From assembly GCA_019745325.1 (NCBI GenBank), contig JAIETK010000021.1:1-35416 (forward strand): a stretch of DNA of 35,416 nucleotides. Direction: 5' to 3'. Position numbers and translations under genes: made by a program. A model generated the notes under the pieces. That model had not been told where the DNA came from and did not search any database. It was given only the letters and a program-made list of their open reading frames with translations. How positions within the stretch are numbered: position 1 is the first letter of the stretch; each line of letters begins with the position of its first letter. This DNA comes from Nitrosomonas sp. Lineage in GTDB: Bacteria > Pseudomonadota > Gammaproteobacteria > Burkholderiales > Nitrosomonadaceae. This document shows positions 8,535 through 17,527 of the stretch, one piece after another.

Positions 8535-9302
8535 ATGAAATTAGCTACCTGGAATGTTAATTCTTTGAAAGTGCGATTACCGCACGTTATTGATTGGTTA
8601 AAAACAAATCAACCGGATATGTTATGTTTACAAGAAACAAAACTGACCGATGAAAATTTTCCAGTTAAAGAAATCGCGGAAGCTGGCTATGAGTCCATTT
8701 TCGCCGGGCAGAAAACCTACAACGGTGTAGCGATTCTAAGTAAACAAAAAGGGCTTGAAGTCGTAACGGCTTTTCCCGATTTTGTTGACGAGCAGAAAAG
8801 AATCATTGCTGCTACGTTCGGCGATTTGCGGATTGTTTCTGTGTATGTGCCAAATGGCGAGAGTGTCGGATCTGACAAATATGATTATAAAATGAGATGG
8901 CTTCCTTCCTTAACCCGGTGGTTGCAGCAGGAGCTCAAAGTCTATCGAAAGTTAGCTTTGCTGGGAGATTTTAATATTGCACCGGAAGATCGCGATGTAC
9001 ATGATCCAGAATTGTGGGAAGGTAAGGTTCTGTGCAGTCAAACGGAACGATCCGCTTTTGGAGATTTGCTAAAATTGGGGCTGTCGGATAGTTTCCGGCT
9101 TTTTGATCAACCGGAAAAAGCGTTTACCTGGTGGGATTATCGGATGATGGCCTTTCGATTGAATCGTGGATTGCGTATTGATCATATTTTATTGAGCGCC
9201 GATCTTGCTCGTGATTGTGCTGCTTGTATTATCGATAAATCAACGCGGAAACTCGAACGCCCGTCCGATCACGCGCCAGTATTGGTCGAGCTGTCGTTAT
9301 AA
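8535..9302 (+). CDS. xth: Exodeoxyribonuclease III
   Basis: A 255-residue enzyme of the AP endonuclease/exonuclease-phosphatase fold. It begins MKLATWNVNSLKVRL, with metal-ligand Asn7, and has catalytic Glu34 in CLQETKL. The active-site sequence GDFNIAPEDRDVHDPE, the RIDHILLS segment and the terminal SDHAPV with the catalytic His are all present. Length is standard for XthA (about 255-268). It cleaves abasic sites and degrades duplex DNA from 3' ends in base-excision repair in the cytoplasm. It ends 12 bases before the convergent stop of a DUF4124 gene. No terminator is evident there. Confidence 0.95.
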   Translation: MKLATWNVNSLKVRLPHVIDWLKTNQPDMLCLQETKLTDENFPVKEIAEAGYESIFAGQKTYNGVAILSKQKGLEVVTAFPDFVDEQKRIIAATFGDLRIVSVYVPNGESVGSDKYDYKMRWLPSLTRWLQQELKVYRKLALLGDFNIAPEDRDVHDPELWEGKVLCSQTERSAFGDLLKLGLSDSFRLFDQPEKAFTWWDYRMMAFRLNRGLRIDHILLSADLARDCAACIIDKSTRKLERPSDHAPVLVELSL

Positions 9303-9314
9303 AATATTTCCGAA

Positions 9315-9770
9315 TCAATTGGTGTTATTTTTATCTGAAAGAGCATTAAGTTCTTTTTTTAAAATGCTCAGATTATTTTCTCGTCTGTCGATTTCAGCGC
9401 GTAGCCGTTCTACACGATCCAAGTATCTTTGATAATTCCGTTCACTTCCCAATCGATCGGGATTACCGTCTTTATATTCATTTTTGACCTCGCTGAGGCG
9501 TTTTTCTTCTTCAGAAATTTTACTTTGTAGTTTTTCTTTCTGCTCTTCCAATTTCATCGATTCTCTACGTCTTGCGATTCGATCTTCTACATCTCCCGAA
9601 TCGACGGGAGGAACGACGACAATAGGGGGTAAATTGAGTTGTTTGGCATTGCTGGATGGAATGTTTGAGTAGGTAACTTTGCCCTGTTCATCAACATGTT
9701 TGTAGATTCCTGCGCTAGCCGGGAATGAAAGAAAAATTAGTGCGATCAAGAATGAGTACTTTCTTTTCAT
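9315..9770 (-). CDS. DUF4124-domain secreted protein
   Basis: A 151-residue protein starting MKRKYSFLIALIFLSFPASA, a clean signal peptide with cleavage expected after ASA. The DUF4124 core follows at once (GIYKHVDEQGKVTYSNIP), then a proline-rich linker and a charged coiled coil to the C-terminus (about residues 60-148). The start at 9770 is preferred over 9806 because it begins the signal peptide and has GGTGA upstream. DUF4124 proteins are envelope proteins common in proteobacteria; their role is unknown. It lies directly downstream of a paralogue with the same layout. Confidence 0.85.
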   Translation of the reverse strand: MKRKYSFLIALIFLSFPASAGIYKHVDEQGKVTYSNIPSSNAKQLNLPPIVVVPPVDSGDVEDRIARRRESMKLEEQKEKLQSKISEEEKRLSEVKNEYKDGNPDRLGSERNYQRYLDRVERLRAEIDRRENNLSILKKELNALSDKNNTN

Positions 9771-9812
9771 AAGTTCACCGGGTTGGTGGTCACAAGGTGT
9801 GTTCAATCGCTA

Positions 9813-10253
9813 CTATCTTCCAAGCTCTTTTTTTAGGGCACTGATATTTCTTTGATGTAAAAACAGTTTATTTTTTAACTGAACAACCTTTTCTGTCGAA
9901 TTGCTGATATCAGATCCAATGGAAATTTGATCCAAAGAATTTTGTGTATCCGCAAAAAGCTTTTCTTCCGTTACTAGCTCTTTCTCCAGGATTTTACGTC
10001 GCGTCAAATCCCGGTCATTCTGGGTGGAATCTTTAACTTTAGGTAAGTTTGAAGCGGATTGCGGTTTGGATTGGTTAGCACCCTCTCTGGAAAAAGACGC
10101 AATCGAAATTTTTTCAGCATTGGGGATAGGGCGGTTGGTAAATGTAATATTGCCATCCTTATCAACATGTTTATAGATGGTTGATCCGGCAATGCCATTA
10201 GGTATAAGGATGAATTGCAGAAAAATCAGAAAAAATAATATGCTGGTTCTCAT
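9813..10253 (-). CDS. DUF4124-domain secreted protein, tandem paralogue
   Basis: A 146-residue protein with a signal peptide (MRTSILFFLIFLQFILIPNG, cut near IAGS) followed by the DUF4124 core STIYKHVDKDGNITFTNRPI. A Ser/Asn/Lys linker and a C-terminal coiled coil (LEKELVTEEKLFADTQNS and onward) complete it. The next gene (9315-9770) has the same order of parts, and its translated core matches closely (IYKHVD-x-x-G-x-x-T), so the pair arose by duplication. They are about 40 bases apart and likely co-transcribed. Function is unknown. No strong ribosome site precedes this start. Confidence 0.83.
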   Translation of the reverse strand: MRTSILFFLIFLQFILIPNGIAGSTIYKHVDKDGNITFTNRPIPNAEKISIASFSREGANQSKPQSASNLPKVKDSTQNDRDLTRRKILEKELVTEEKLFADTQNSLDQISIGSDISNSTEKVVQLKNKLFLHQRNISALKKELGR

Positions 10254-10426
10254 ATTGTGCTAGATGTGAGTTAGTAACAATTGCAACCATGTAATCAGTT
10301 TATCAATGATTTCTTGAGTATAAAGTTAAAAAAGAGCTGTATATTCCTCCTTATTACAGTTAATGTTTTTTACGAAGTATGCATCCAATCTGGATTAAAT
10401 CAAAGAGTTATTTGGCGATTTGTCGA

Positions 10427-11836
10427 TTAAAGGCTGTAATACATATGGAATTCGAGCGGATGTGTTGTTGTTCGCAACAAGACAACTTCCTCCATTTTCA
10501 ACTGAATATATGCATCAATCATGTCATTGGAAAATACACCGCCTCGGATCAGAAACTCCCGGTCTTTGTCCAGGTATTCCAATGCTTCATCCAACGATGC
10601 ACAGGCATTAGGCACCTTGGCGGCTTCTTCAGGTGGTAAGTCATATAGATTTTTATCCATTGGATCGCCCGGGTGTATTTTATTTTGGATACCATCGAGT
10701 CCTGCCATCATTAACGCGGTAAACGCTAAGTACGGGTTGGCTGTCGGGTCTGGAAATCTGACTTCAATACGCCGCCCTTTTGGGCTGCTGGTGTGAGGAA
10801 TGCGGATTGCTGCGGAACGATTGCTGGCCGAATAAGCCAGATTGACAGGGGCTTCGAACCCGGCCACCAAGCGTTTGTATGAATTGGTGCTGGGATTGCA
10901 AATGGCATTCAGCGATTTTGCATGTTTTAGAATACCGCCGATGTAATACAGCGCGATTTCAGACAAACCTGCGTAACCATTGCCGGAAAACAAGTTTTTA
11001 CCATCTTTCCAGATTGATTGATGCACATGCATGCCGGAACCATTATCACCGACGATAGGCTTGGGCATGAAAGTGGCAGTTTTGCCGTAGGAATGCGCGA
11101 CATTGTGGACCACATACTTCAGAATTTGATTCCAGTCGGCACGTTTCACCAAGCTATTAAAGCGTGTTCCGATTTCACATTGTCCGGCAGTGGCAACTTC
11201 ATGGTGATGTACCTCAACGCCAACCCCCATTTCTTCCAAAGTAAGGCACATTGCAGAGCGGATATCCTGGAACGAATCGACAGGGGGGACTGGAAAGTAA
11301 CCGCCTTTGATTGCAGGACGATGACCGATATTGCCGCTTTCGTATTTGAGCGCAGAACTCCATGCGGCTTCTTCGGATTCAATTTTTACGGAGCTTCCGG
11401 ACATATCGGTGTGCCAGCGTACCGAGTCAAATATGAAAAATTCGGGTTCCGGGCCAAAATATGCTACGTCACCAATGCCGGTCGATCTAAGATAAATTTC
11501 AGCACGTTTTGCAAGCGAACGGGGATCCCGGTTATAGCCTTTTCCGTCAGCAGGTTCAACGACATCACATGTAAGCAGTATGGTTGGTTCATCCATGAAC
11601 GGATCCAAGTTGGCAGTTTCCGGATCAGGAATTAACAACATATCAGAGGCCTGAATGCCTTTCCAGCCGCCGATTGATGAACCATCAAAAGGATGGCCGT
11701 CTTCAAATTTGTCGGCATCGAAGGTATGTGCGGGAATGGTGACGTGATGTTCTTTACCATTGGTATCGGTAAACCGTAAATCTACAAACTTGACGTCATT
11801 GTCTTGAATCATTTTCAAAACATCAGCTACCACCAT
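10427..11836 (-). CDS. glnA: Glutamine synthetase, type I
   Basis: A 469-residue type I glutamine synthetase, which makes glutamine from glutamate, ammonia and ATP in the cytoplasm as a dodecamer. The start at 11836 ([20 protein letters not shown]) matches the family start and has GGAG upstream; the extension to 11863 is unlikely. Visible are the Asp50-like loop ([15 protein letters not shown]), the metal-ligand stretch [12 protein letters not shown], the central [11 protein letters not shown], the glutamate-binding [10 protein letters not shown] and the C-terminal NLYDLPPEE. Its Tyr398 is the adenylylation site used by GlnE, so the enzyme is probably under nitrogen control. Upstream I looked for a sigma-54 promoter and found no good match. 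It stands alone; no ntrB/ntrC follows it here. Confidence 0.97.
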   Translation of the reverse strand: MVVADVLKMIQDNDVKFVDLRFTDTNGKEHHVTIPAHTFDADKFEDGHPFDGSSIGGWKGIQASDMLLIPDPETANLDPFMDEPTILLTCDVVEPADGKGYNRDPRSLAKRAEIYLRSTGIGDVAYFGPEPEFFIFDSVRWHTDMSGSSVKIESEEAAWSSALKYESGNIGHRPAIKGGYFPVPPVDSFQDIRSAMCLTLEEMGVGVEVHHHEVATAGQCEIGTRFNSLVKRADWNQILKYVVHNVAHSYGKTATFMPKPIVGDNGSGMHVHQSIWKDGKNLFSGNGYAGLSEIALYYIGGILKHAKSLNAICNPSTNSYKRLVAGFEAPVNLAYSASNRSAAIRIPHTSSPKGRRIEVRFPDPTANPYLAFTALMMAGLDGIQNKIHPGDPMDKNLYDLPPEEAAKVPNACASLDEALEYLDKDREFLIRGGVFSNDMIDAYIQLKMEEVVLLRTTTHPLEFHMYYSL

Positions 11837-12109
11837 ATTATTTTCTCCAGGCTTCTGTAACAAAAATATTAATAACTAAAGATACATTTGGATAGAATTA
11901 TACCAGCACAATCTCATGAGTAATTTAGAACCTTGCTGGCATTCGTTTGTAATTCGGCCGATTGGAATCAATTTCATAAATATCCGGATGTGAATTCTAC
12001 TGTACTATGGTTGGTTAAGTCTCTACGCCTATGTAATTTTTCATGTGTAGCGAGTTACTGCTTGCATTGCCAGCAAAATCCGCGTATTCGTTGAAGCTAC
12101 CTAAATATT
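11837..12109. other. Divergent intergenic region, glnA/recQ
   Basis: 273 bases that must contain the promoters of both glnA (leftward) and recQ (rightward). It is AT-rich with no coding sequence. No sigma-54 GG-N10-GC site or clear operator could be identified by eye. Confidence 0.4.
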
Positions 12110-13924
12110 ATGTCCCAAGCGCTTAATTTGCTTAAAGAGGTTTTTGGTTATCCGGCTTTTCGGGGGCAACAAGCTGAAATCATTTCCCACTTGGCTCAAG
12201 GAGGTGATTGTTTGGTTTTAATGCCGACAGGGGGCGGTAAGTCACTGTGTTATCAGATTCCCGCATTGATGCGCGATGGTGTTGCTATTGTGATATCCCC
12301 GTTAATAGCGTTGATGCGCAATCAAGTCGCGGCGCTGCATGAAATAGGGGTGCGAGCGGCGGTTCTGAATTCTTCACTTACCCGGCAGGAGGCCGTATCC
12401 GTTGAGCGGAATCTTATAGCAGGAGATTACGATTTGCTGTACGTAGCACCAGAGCGTTTGTTAACAGCTCGATTTATGAATTTAATTTCCAATATTCGTA
12501 TCGCGCTATTTGCAATTGATGAGGCACACTGTGTTTCTCAATGGGGGCACGATTTTCGTCCAGAGTATATGCAGTTGTCGATATTGCATGAGCGTTTTCC
12601 GGAAGTGCCGCGCATTGCTCTGACAGCAACGGCGGATAAGGATACGCGAAAAGACATCGTTGAAAGGTTGGGATTGAGTGCGGCGATGGTATTTATTTCC
12701 AGTTTTGATCGCCCCAATATCCGCTATCAAATTGTGGATAAAACCAATCGTTATTCTCAATTGTTGACTTTCATTTTGAAAGAACATTCAGGTGAAGCTG
12801 GGATTGTATATTGTCTGTCACGTAAGAAAGTTGAAGAGACAGCAGCTTGGCTAACCAAGCAGGGCTTGCCTGCAGTTGCATACCATGCCGGTATGAGCAT
12901 GCAGGAACGAAATGAGAATCAAGAAAAATTTTTGCGTGATGATGGCATTATTATGGTGGCCACAATTGCTTTTGGAATGGGAATAGATAAACCGAATGTA
13001 CGTTTTGTGGCGCATCTTGATTTGCCGAAAAGTATAGAAGGTTACTACCAGGAGACGGGTCGTGCAGGGCGAGATGGGTTAGCTGCGGATGCTTGGATGA
13101 TTTACGGATTGGGTGATGTCATTCTGCAACAGCGACGCATTGAAGAGTCGGAAGCAAATCCTTTGCATAAACAGGTAGCGCTGCGAAAATTAGAAGCTAT
13201 GTTATCACTGTGTGAGACATCGACGTGCCGTCGTATGCAAATGTTAAGTTATTTTGGGGAAACAGTAACTAAAGCAGCATGTGGTAACTGTGATATCTGT
13301 TTGAATCCGCCCGAAATTTGGAATGCGACTGTGGATGTGCAAAAGGCATTGTCATGTGTATATCGCACTGGACAAAATTTTGGTGTAAGACATTCGATAG
13401 ATGTACTGCGGGGGAACTTGACAAATCGTATCAAGGAATGGCATCACGATAAAATTAGTACGTTTGGAATCGGAAAAGATCTATCAATTAGCGCTTGGCG
13501 GTCTATTTTTAGGCAGATTATTGCGCTCGGTTTTTTAAAAACAGCTAGTGATGAATATGGCGCTTTACGGCTGACTGAGAAAAGTCGCGAAATATTAAAA
13601 GGGCAACGGGCTGTTTTTTTACATCAACGGGAAAAATCAAAACGATTGTCTGAGGGGCAACCAAACGATGATTTAAGTAATTTGAATACGAGCGAACGGG
13701 TTCTATGGAATCAATTGCGCATTTGGCGTGCAACAACCGCGAAAGAGCACGGTGTCCCGGCATATGTGATTTTTCATGATTCTACCCTTTTGGAACTAGT
13801 GCGATTGTGTCCACGGAATGCAAACGAATTAAGCCAAGTAGCGGGAATAGGTGCTCGGAGGCTTGAAAAATATGGTAATCATCTAATGGCTATTTTTCTC
13901 GCCTATTCACAAGCAGATGATTAG
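12110..13924 (+). CDS. recQ: ATP-dependent DNA helicase RecQ
   Basis: A 604-residue SF2 helicase with 3' to 5' polarity, active in recombination and replication-fork repair. Motif 0 ([14 protein letters not shown]) and Walker A MPTGGGKS (38-45) are followed by DEAH (137-140) and the aromatic-rich loop [12 protein letters not shown]. The second RecA-like lobe carries the ETGRAGRDG arginine-finger motif. Zinc ligands lie at Cys373, 391, 394 and 397, with one residue more in the first gap than I recall for E. coli. A winged helix follows, and an HRDC domain (about 525-600, ending [13 protein letters not shown]) closes the protein, so the full RecQ layout is present. It faces away from glnA across 273 bases. 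The start at 12110 gives the normal N-terminus, though no strong ribosome site is seen. Confidence 0.95.
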   Translation: MSQALNLLKEVFGYPAFRGQQAEIISHLAQGGDCLVLMPTGGGKSLCYQIPALMRDGVAIVISPLIALMRNQVAALHEIGVRAAVLNSSLTRQEAVSVERNLIAGDYDLLYVAPERLLTARFMNLISNIRIALFAIDEAHCVSQWGHDFRPEYMQLSILHERFPEVPRIALTATADKDTRKDIVERLGLSAAMVFISSFDRPNIRYQIVDKTNRYSQLLTFILKEHSGEAGIVYCLSRKKVEETAAWLTKQGLPAVAYHAGMSMQERNENQEKFLRDDGIIMVATIAFGMGIDKPNVRFVAHLDLPKSIEGYYQETGRAGRDGLAADAWMIYGLGDVILQQRRIEESEANPLHKQVALRKLEAMLSLCETSTCRRMQMLSYFGETVTKAACGNCDICLNPPEIWNATVDVQKALSCVYRTGQNFGVRHSIDVLRGNLTNRIKEWHHDKISTFGIGKDLSISAWRSIFRQIIALGFLKTASDEYGALRLTEKSREILKGQRAVFLHQREKSKRLSEGQPNDDLSNLNTSERVLWNQLRIWRATTAKEHGVPAYVIFHDSTLLELVRLCPRNANELSQVAGIGARRLEKYGNHLMAIFLAYSQADD

Positions 13925-13954
13925 AAAATTTTAGTATTATATTTAGTCCGCCAC

Positions 13955-13984
13955 TTGGAGTTTTTTTCAAATCTGTTATATACT
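13955..13984 (+). promoter_or_regulatory. Possible sigma-70 promoter of the small lipoprotein gene
   Basis: TTGGAG at 13955-13960 and TATACT at 13979-13984 are separated by 18 bases, 50 bases before the ATG at 14034. Match to consensus is moderate. Confidence 0.35.
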
Positions 13985-14033
13985 CAAAAATCAAGAAATA
14001 ATTTTGATAGATTTAGTTATAAAGGAAAAGATA

Positions 14034-14228
14034 ATGAAAGTATCGTTTGTATCGTTTTTTGCAGCAGTGACTTTATTAGTTTTCTTAGCGGCTTGTTCAA
14101 ATGCTGATATGGGTGATCCCAATCAGGTTGCTGGTGATTGCCCGCACGGCGTTGATGGAAATGGTAATTGTGTCAAAGAAGGGCAAGATCCGCGTCCTTA
14201 TGGCGGTAAAAGCAAACCTGGCCACTAA
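14034..14228 (+). CDS. Small lipoprotein, unknown function
   Basis: A 64-residue protein starting MKVSFVSFFAAVTLL with the lipobox LAAC (Cys21), so it should be lipid-anchored in the envelope. The mature part is about 44 residues, hydrophilic, with two further Cys (CPHGVDGNGNC) and a Gly/Pro/Lys-rich tail (DPRPYGGKSKPGH). The start at 14034 is supported by AAGGAAAAG upstream; the 14004 alternative adds residues before the signal peptide. It is a single-gene unit with its own putative promoter and terminator. The CPHGVDGNGNC segment loosely recalls short lipoproteins annotated as hypothetical in Nitrosomonadales; this is recollection only. Confidence 0.75.
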   Translation: MKVSFVSFFAAVTLLVFLAACSNADMGDPNQVAGDCPHGVDGNGNCVKEGQDPRPYGGKSKPGH

Positions 14229-14261
14229 TAATCCAAAAATTCTAATAATCTGATTGAGCTT

Positions 14262-14288
14262 TAAACCGTCCACAGTGGCGGTTTTTTT
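14262..14288 (+). terminator. Rho-independent terminator after the lipoprotein gene
   Basis: AAACCG and CGGTTT arms with an inner CCA/TGG pairing, followed by a run of seven T. It lies about 35 bases after the lipoprotein stop. Confidence 0.75.
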
Positions 14289-14330
14289 ATACCTAATCTT
14301 CCCCTGGTTTTCGAATTCGTAACTCAGTGA

Positions 14331-14930
14331 GGTAAGCCCCCGGCTTTGCCGGGGGACTCACAGTGGTTTGACCTATACGACGGTCATTGAGAATCTTCTA
14401 TCTTGATCAAGAGAAGGAGATTCAAGATGAAAGAGTATCAGAGTTTGGTCCACACGAGATGGGATTGTAAGTATCATGTGGTATTCATTCCGAAGAAGCG
14501 CAAAAGACGGATATTTGGGGTTTTGCGCAAGCATCTGGGTGAGATATTCCACGAACTTGCGGCGCACAAGGAAGCGAAGATTGTAGAAGGGCACGTCATG
14601 CCGGATCACGTGCACATGTGCATCAGCATTCCCCCGAAATATGCGGTATCGAATGCGATGGGATACATCAAGGGAAAGACGCAATTGCGATAGCGAGGCG
14701 CTTTGGGGGTCGAGTAAAGGATTTCACTGGCGAGGTTTTCTGGACTCGAGGGCATTTGTTTCGACGGTCGGGCTTGATGAAGGGATGGTCAGGGCGTATA
14801 TCCGCAACCAAGAGCATGAGGATGAGCGCTACGACCAAATGAAGCTGGGCGTTTAGCCGCTTGGGCGGCTCATGGTTTAGAGTACCTTTGAGGCGCTCAC
14901 CCAATAAGCCTCCGACTTTGCCGGAGGTAA
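14331..14930 (+). mobile_element. IS200/IS605-type element, decayed
   Basis: A single-transposase element bounded by imperfectly matched hairpins. The left has CCCCCGGC-TTT-GCCGGGGG at 14337-14355; the right has CCTCCG/CGGAGG at 14909-14927. IS200-type elements carry subterminal hairpins rather than inverted terminal repeats, and these fit. A third hairpin, GCCGC-TTGG-GCGGC, begins in the transposase stop codon (14856-14869); the equivalent occurs after the copy at 28.6 kb. Exact outer ends are not resolved. The enclosed transposase gene is frameshifted, so the copy cannot move by itself. Confidence 0.8.
14427..14856 (+). pseudogene. tnpA: IS200-type Y1 transposase TnpA, two frameshifts
   Basis: ATG 14427 with GAAGGAGA upstream opens MKEYQSLVHTRWDCKYHVVF. 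The HUH metal-binding motif is intact (HVMPDHVHMCISIPP). The first frame ends at 14691-14693 after KGKTQLR. The family sequence resumes in a second frame (AIAIARRFGGRVKDFTGEVF) and then a third (FVSTVGLDEGMVRAYIRNQE), which includes the expected catalytic Tyr in AYIRN and ends at TAG 14854-14856. Two small indels therefore separate the pieces. IS200 TnpA moves single-stranded DNA by a tyrosine nuclease mechanism. All motifs are readable, so the damage looks recent. Confidence 0.85.
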
Positions 14931-14940
14931 TTTAACTTAT

Positions 14941-15576
14941 TACTAGTACAATGATTGCAAGATTGTCTGGTAGTTTTTGAGCAAGTTTAGAACTGGATCA
15001 ACTTGGTTTTCTTAAGTTCTTCTCGTGTTTGTTGCATTCCAAAGTTACTCAGGGCAAAGAAAATCTGGATATTTGCTTTGCTGCATCTGTGTTGAATAAG
15101 AGTATAAATCGATGAGTGTTCCTCGGTTTACTGTTACAAATTGGTTTTATGATGCGGATATTGTGGGGAAGGATTCATGGTGACCTTTAAAGAGCAATTG
15201 ACTGATTGTAAGTGAGATGATTAATGGTTGAGTTGATGTTATATCCAGTAAAGAAACATTTATAGTAGAACCGTGGCGGATTATGAAAAAGGATTTTTTC
15301 CTTTTAAATTAGTACCAATCATATTGTGTGTTTAATTTTTTTATTCACTTAGTAATTTTCTTTAAGAAGCTTTTAGTACGTGTTTGATTTGTAATAAACA
15401 TTGCTGTATTTTATCGGATTAAAATTCAATCATTAAAGTTTCTTCTTTTATATGTCGTAGCTAACATGAAGTTCGTAACTTATCTAATTGATATTCATAT
15501 ATATTATATATGTATGGAATTGTCGGCTTAGTGAATTTGGTTTGAATAACATTGTCATCAAAAAGGGAAAAGGACC
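14941..15576. other. Long gene-free region upstream of the eps operon
   Basis: About 636 AT-rich bases between the IS200 remnant and epsD. The longest short frame, 15112-15183 (about 23 residues), has no family match I recognise. An A/T hairpin (AAAAGGA-TTTT-TCCTTTT) lies at about 15285-15306. A weak sigma-70-like pair is listed separately. It probably carries the eps promoter and regulatory sites. Confidence 0.45.
15384..15412 (+). promoter_or_regulatory. Weak sigma-70-like promoter upstream of epsD
   Basis: TTGATT at 15384-15389 and TATTTT at 15407-15412, with a 17-base gap, four of six matches each. It would give a leader of about 160 bases. The surroundings are so AT-rich that chance matches are expected. 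Confidence 0.2.
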
Positions 15577-16545
15577 ATGGCTTTTGCAAATTTTCGGTTG
15601 TTTTTGTTATTGAGTGGAGCGATTTCGGTTGCTGTAGTTCTCACTGCCTGTGATAAAGAGGAGCCGACTGAAAAAAAATCCGGTCAAGCACTGGTAAGTG
15701 TGAATGGAAAAGAAATTACAATGCTGCAACTCAACGATGAAATCAGGCGAGCTAACATACGTGCTGATCAATATGAGGCTGCGAGTAAGCAATTATTGGA
15801 GTCACTGATTTCCCGGCAGTTGATTGTTGATGAGGCCGTTCGAAACAAACTTGATCGTACGCCAGAAGTTATGCAAGCAAGAGAACGAGTTATTGCGCAA
15901 GTGATAACGCAAGCGTATTTGCAAGGTATTATGAGTAAAGTTGTGAAACCTACAAAGGCTGAAATAGATGAATACTATCAGAAGCATCCAGAGTTATTTA
16001 CTCATCGTAAACAATTTGATTTGACGATAGTACGAATAGCAACCAAGGATTTAAGTGAAGAACTAAAGAAAGTACTTGATGCAGCAAAAACGCTTGATGA
16101 GGTTGTTTTGTGGCTTGAAAAAAATAAAGTACAGTATATTCGTAATGTAGCATCACGTAGTTCGACTGATCTGCCGCCCCAGATGACGACTTTATTGCAG
16201 GAAAAAAGTAAAGATACAATTTTTATTATTAATGAGCAAGAAACTAGCTCATTAATCTATGTTAATGCGGTTAAGGAAAGTCCAGTTGCGCTTGCCTCAG
16301 CTGCACCACAAATCGAAAGATTCTTGATGAATCAAAAATTCAAAGAAGCAACAGATGCTGAAATTACCCGTCTGCGAGCCGCTGCAAAAATTGAATATCT
16401 TAATGTTAAAGATCAGAAACCAAATGATGAAAAACCCGTTAGTTCATCATCTGATGAATTGATGCCGGATAGTTTGGAAGGAATGAGTAATTCCGCACCA
16501 ATTTCTGAAGGAGCAATTGAAAGAGGTATTACTGGATTCAAGTAA
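15577..16545 (+). CDS. epsD: EpsD-family lipoprotein, SurA/PpiC-like
   Basis: A 322-residue protein with a lipoprotein signal and lipobox LTAC (Cys25). The next part has the SurA-type N-terminal fold: VSVNGKEITMLQLNDEIRRA, then LLESLISRQLIVDEAVRNK. A linker (about 120-140, EIDEYYQKHPELFTHRKQFD) resembles parvulin-family chaperones, followed by a PpiC-like segment and a Ser/Pro/Glu-rich tail. EpsD proteins in exosortase loci are thought to be periplasmic foldases aiding export of polysaccharide machinery. A purine-rich AAGGGAAAAGGA ribosome site fixes the start. It heads an operon with epsE 59 bases downstream. Peptidyl-prolyl isomerase activity is not shown by sequence; a chaperone role is as likely. 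Confidence 0.85.
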   Translation: MAFANFRLFLLLSGAISVAVVLTACDKEEPTEKKSGQALVSVNGKEITMLQLNDEIRRANIRADQYEAASKQLLESLISRQLIVDEAVRNKLDRTPEVMQARERVIAQVITQAYLQGIMSKVVKPTKAEIDEYYQKHPELFTHRKQFDLTIVRIATKDLSEELKKVLDAAKTLDEVVLWLEKNKVQYIRNVASRSSTDLPPQMTTLLQEKSKDTIFIINEQETSSLIYVNAVKESPVALASAAPQIERFLMNQKFKEATDAEITRLRAAAKIEYLNVKDQKPNDEKPVSSSSDELMPDSLEGMSNSAPISEGAIERGITGFK

Positions 16546-16604
16546 TATTTGGTGTATTTTTAGGATTTGAAGCTGATTGGGTTATGAATTAAGGACTGCA
16601 ATAA

Positions 16605-17420
16605 ATGAAGAAATATTTGAGTAAATTCAATTTATGGAGTTTGACTTTTATTTTTCTCTGGATCGCTTGTATTAATGTTGCATTAGCCGACGATTCAAGA
16701 GAAAGTGTACTGGGACCTGGAGATCTATTAAAGATATTTGTCTATGGTCATCCTGATATGACGACTGAATCAAAAGTAAGTGAAAATGGGAATATCACTT
16801 TTCCTCTTCTGGGTGAAATTCTCGTTGATGGATTAACACCTTCTGCAGCAGAGAAAAAGATTGCGAATTTGCTTGAGAGCAGAGATATCTTACGCAACCC
16901 ACAAGTGAATATTTTTACCGCATCACTGCAAAGCCAAATGATATCAGTTCTCGGATATGTTCGAAATCAGGGGCGCTATCCTATTGATGGAAAACGTAGC
17001 CTGACCGAAATTCTTGCAATGGCAGGTGGAATCATTCCGGAAGGTGGCGATTTGATTACGCTGATTCGTTCCGATGGAAAACAGTTCTTTAAGGAAGTGA
17101 TCGATGTGTCAGAGATGGTGCGTTCTGGAGATTTATCGCGCGATATTCACGTAAGAAGTGATGATCTTGTTTATGTCGAAAGAGCAAATAGATTTTATAT
17201 TTATGGTGAAGTTCAGCGTGCTGGAACATATAGATTAGAACGTAATATGACGGTCATTCAGGCTCTGTCTGTGGCTGGTGGACTTAATCCGCGAGGTACC
17301 GAACGTGGTTTAAGAGTCCAAAGACGTGATTCTCACGGAAATCTTAAAGTTCTATCTGTGAAATCTAGTGATCTGGTTGAACCTGATGATGTTATTTATA
17401 TCAAAGAAAGTTTGTTTTGA
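16605..17420 (+). CDS. epsE: Polysaccharide export protein EpsE (Wza-like)
   Basis: A 271-residue outer-membrane export protein. A signal peptide ends near ALA28-DD; Cys22 lies inside it without a canonical lipobox. The poly_export domain starts at once (VLGPGDLLKIFVYGHPDM, then GNITFPLLGEILVDGLTPS). Two SLBB-type beta-grasp units follow (ISVLGYVRNQGRYPIDGK and FYIYGEVQRAGTYRLERN), each with the AMAGG/VAGG turn. It would form the periplasmic-to-surface channel for the polymer, working with EpsF. At 271 residues it is shorter than Wza (about 380) and fits the EpsE subfamily. It is separated from epsF by 107 bases with no obvious terminator. Confidence 0.9.
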   Translation: MKKYLSKFNLWSLTFIFLWIACINVALADDSRESVLGPGDLLKIFVYGHPDMTTESKVSENGNITFPLLGEILVDGLTPSAAEKKIANLLESRDILRNPQVNIFTASLQSQMISVLGYVRNQGRYPIDGKRSLTEILAMAGGIIPEGGDLITLIRSDGKQFFKEVIDVSEMVRSGDLSRDIHVRSDDLVYVERANRFYIYGEVQRAGTYRLERNMTVIQALSVAGGLNPRGTERGLRVQRRDSHGNLKVLSVKSSDLVEPDDVIYIKESLF

Positions 17421-17527
17421 TAATGACTCCATGCTGACTTGGAAATTTTTCTAAAAAACGGAAGTATTAGCATCATATACACCTTATTCTTAATAACAAT
17501 GCATTGATTTGGATCAAAATTTAATCT

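Noticed and set aside
11018..11635. 205-residue open frame antisense to glnA
   Set aside because: It is the mirror of a strongly conserved gene, and its translation shows no recognisable family.
11837..12109. Sigma-54 promoter upstream of glnA
   Set aside because: TGGCA-like sequences occur, but the GG-to-GC spacing is not the required ten bases.
13924..13970. Terminator directly after recQ
   Set aside because: A T-run exists at 13961-13967, but the preceding stem is only about three pairs.
15112..15183. Short open frame of about 23 codons
   Set aside because: It has no ribosome site of note and no family match; chance frames of this length are expected.
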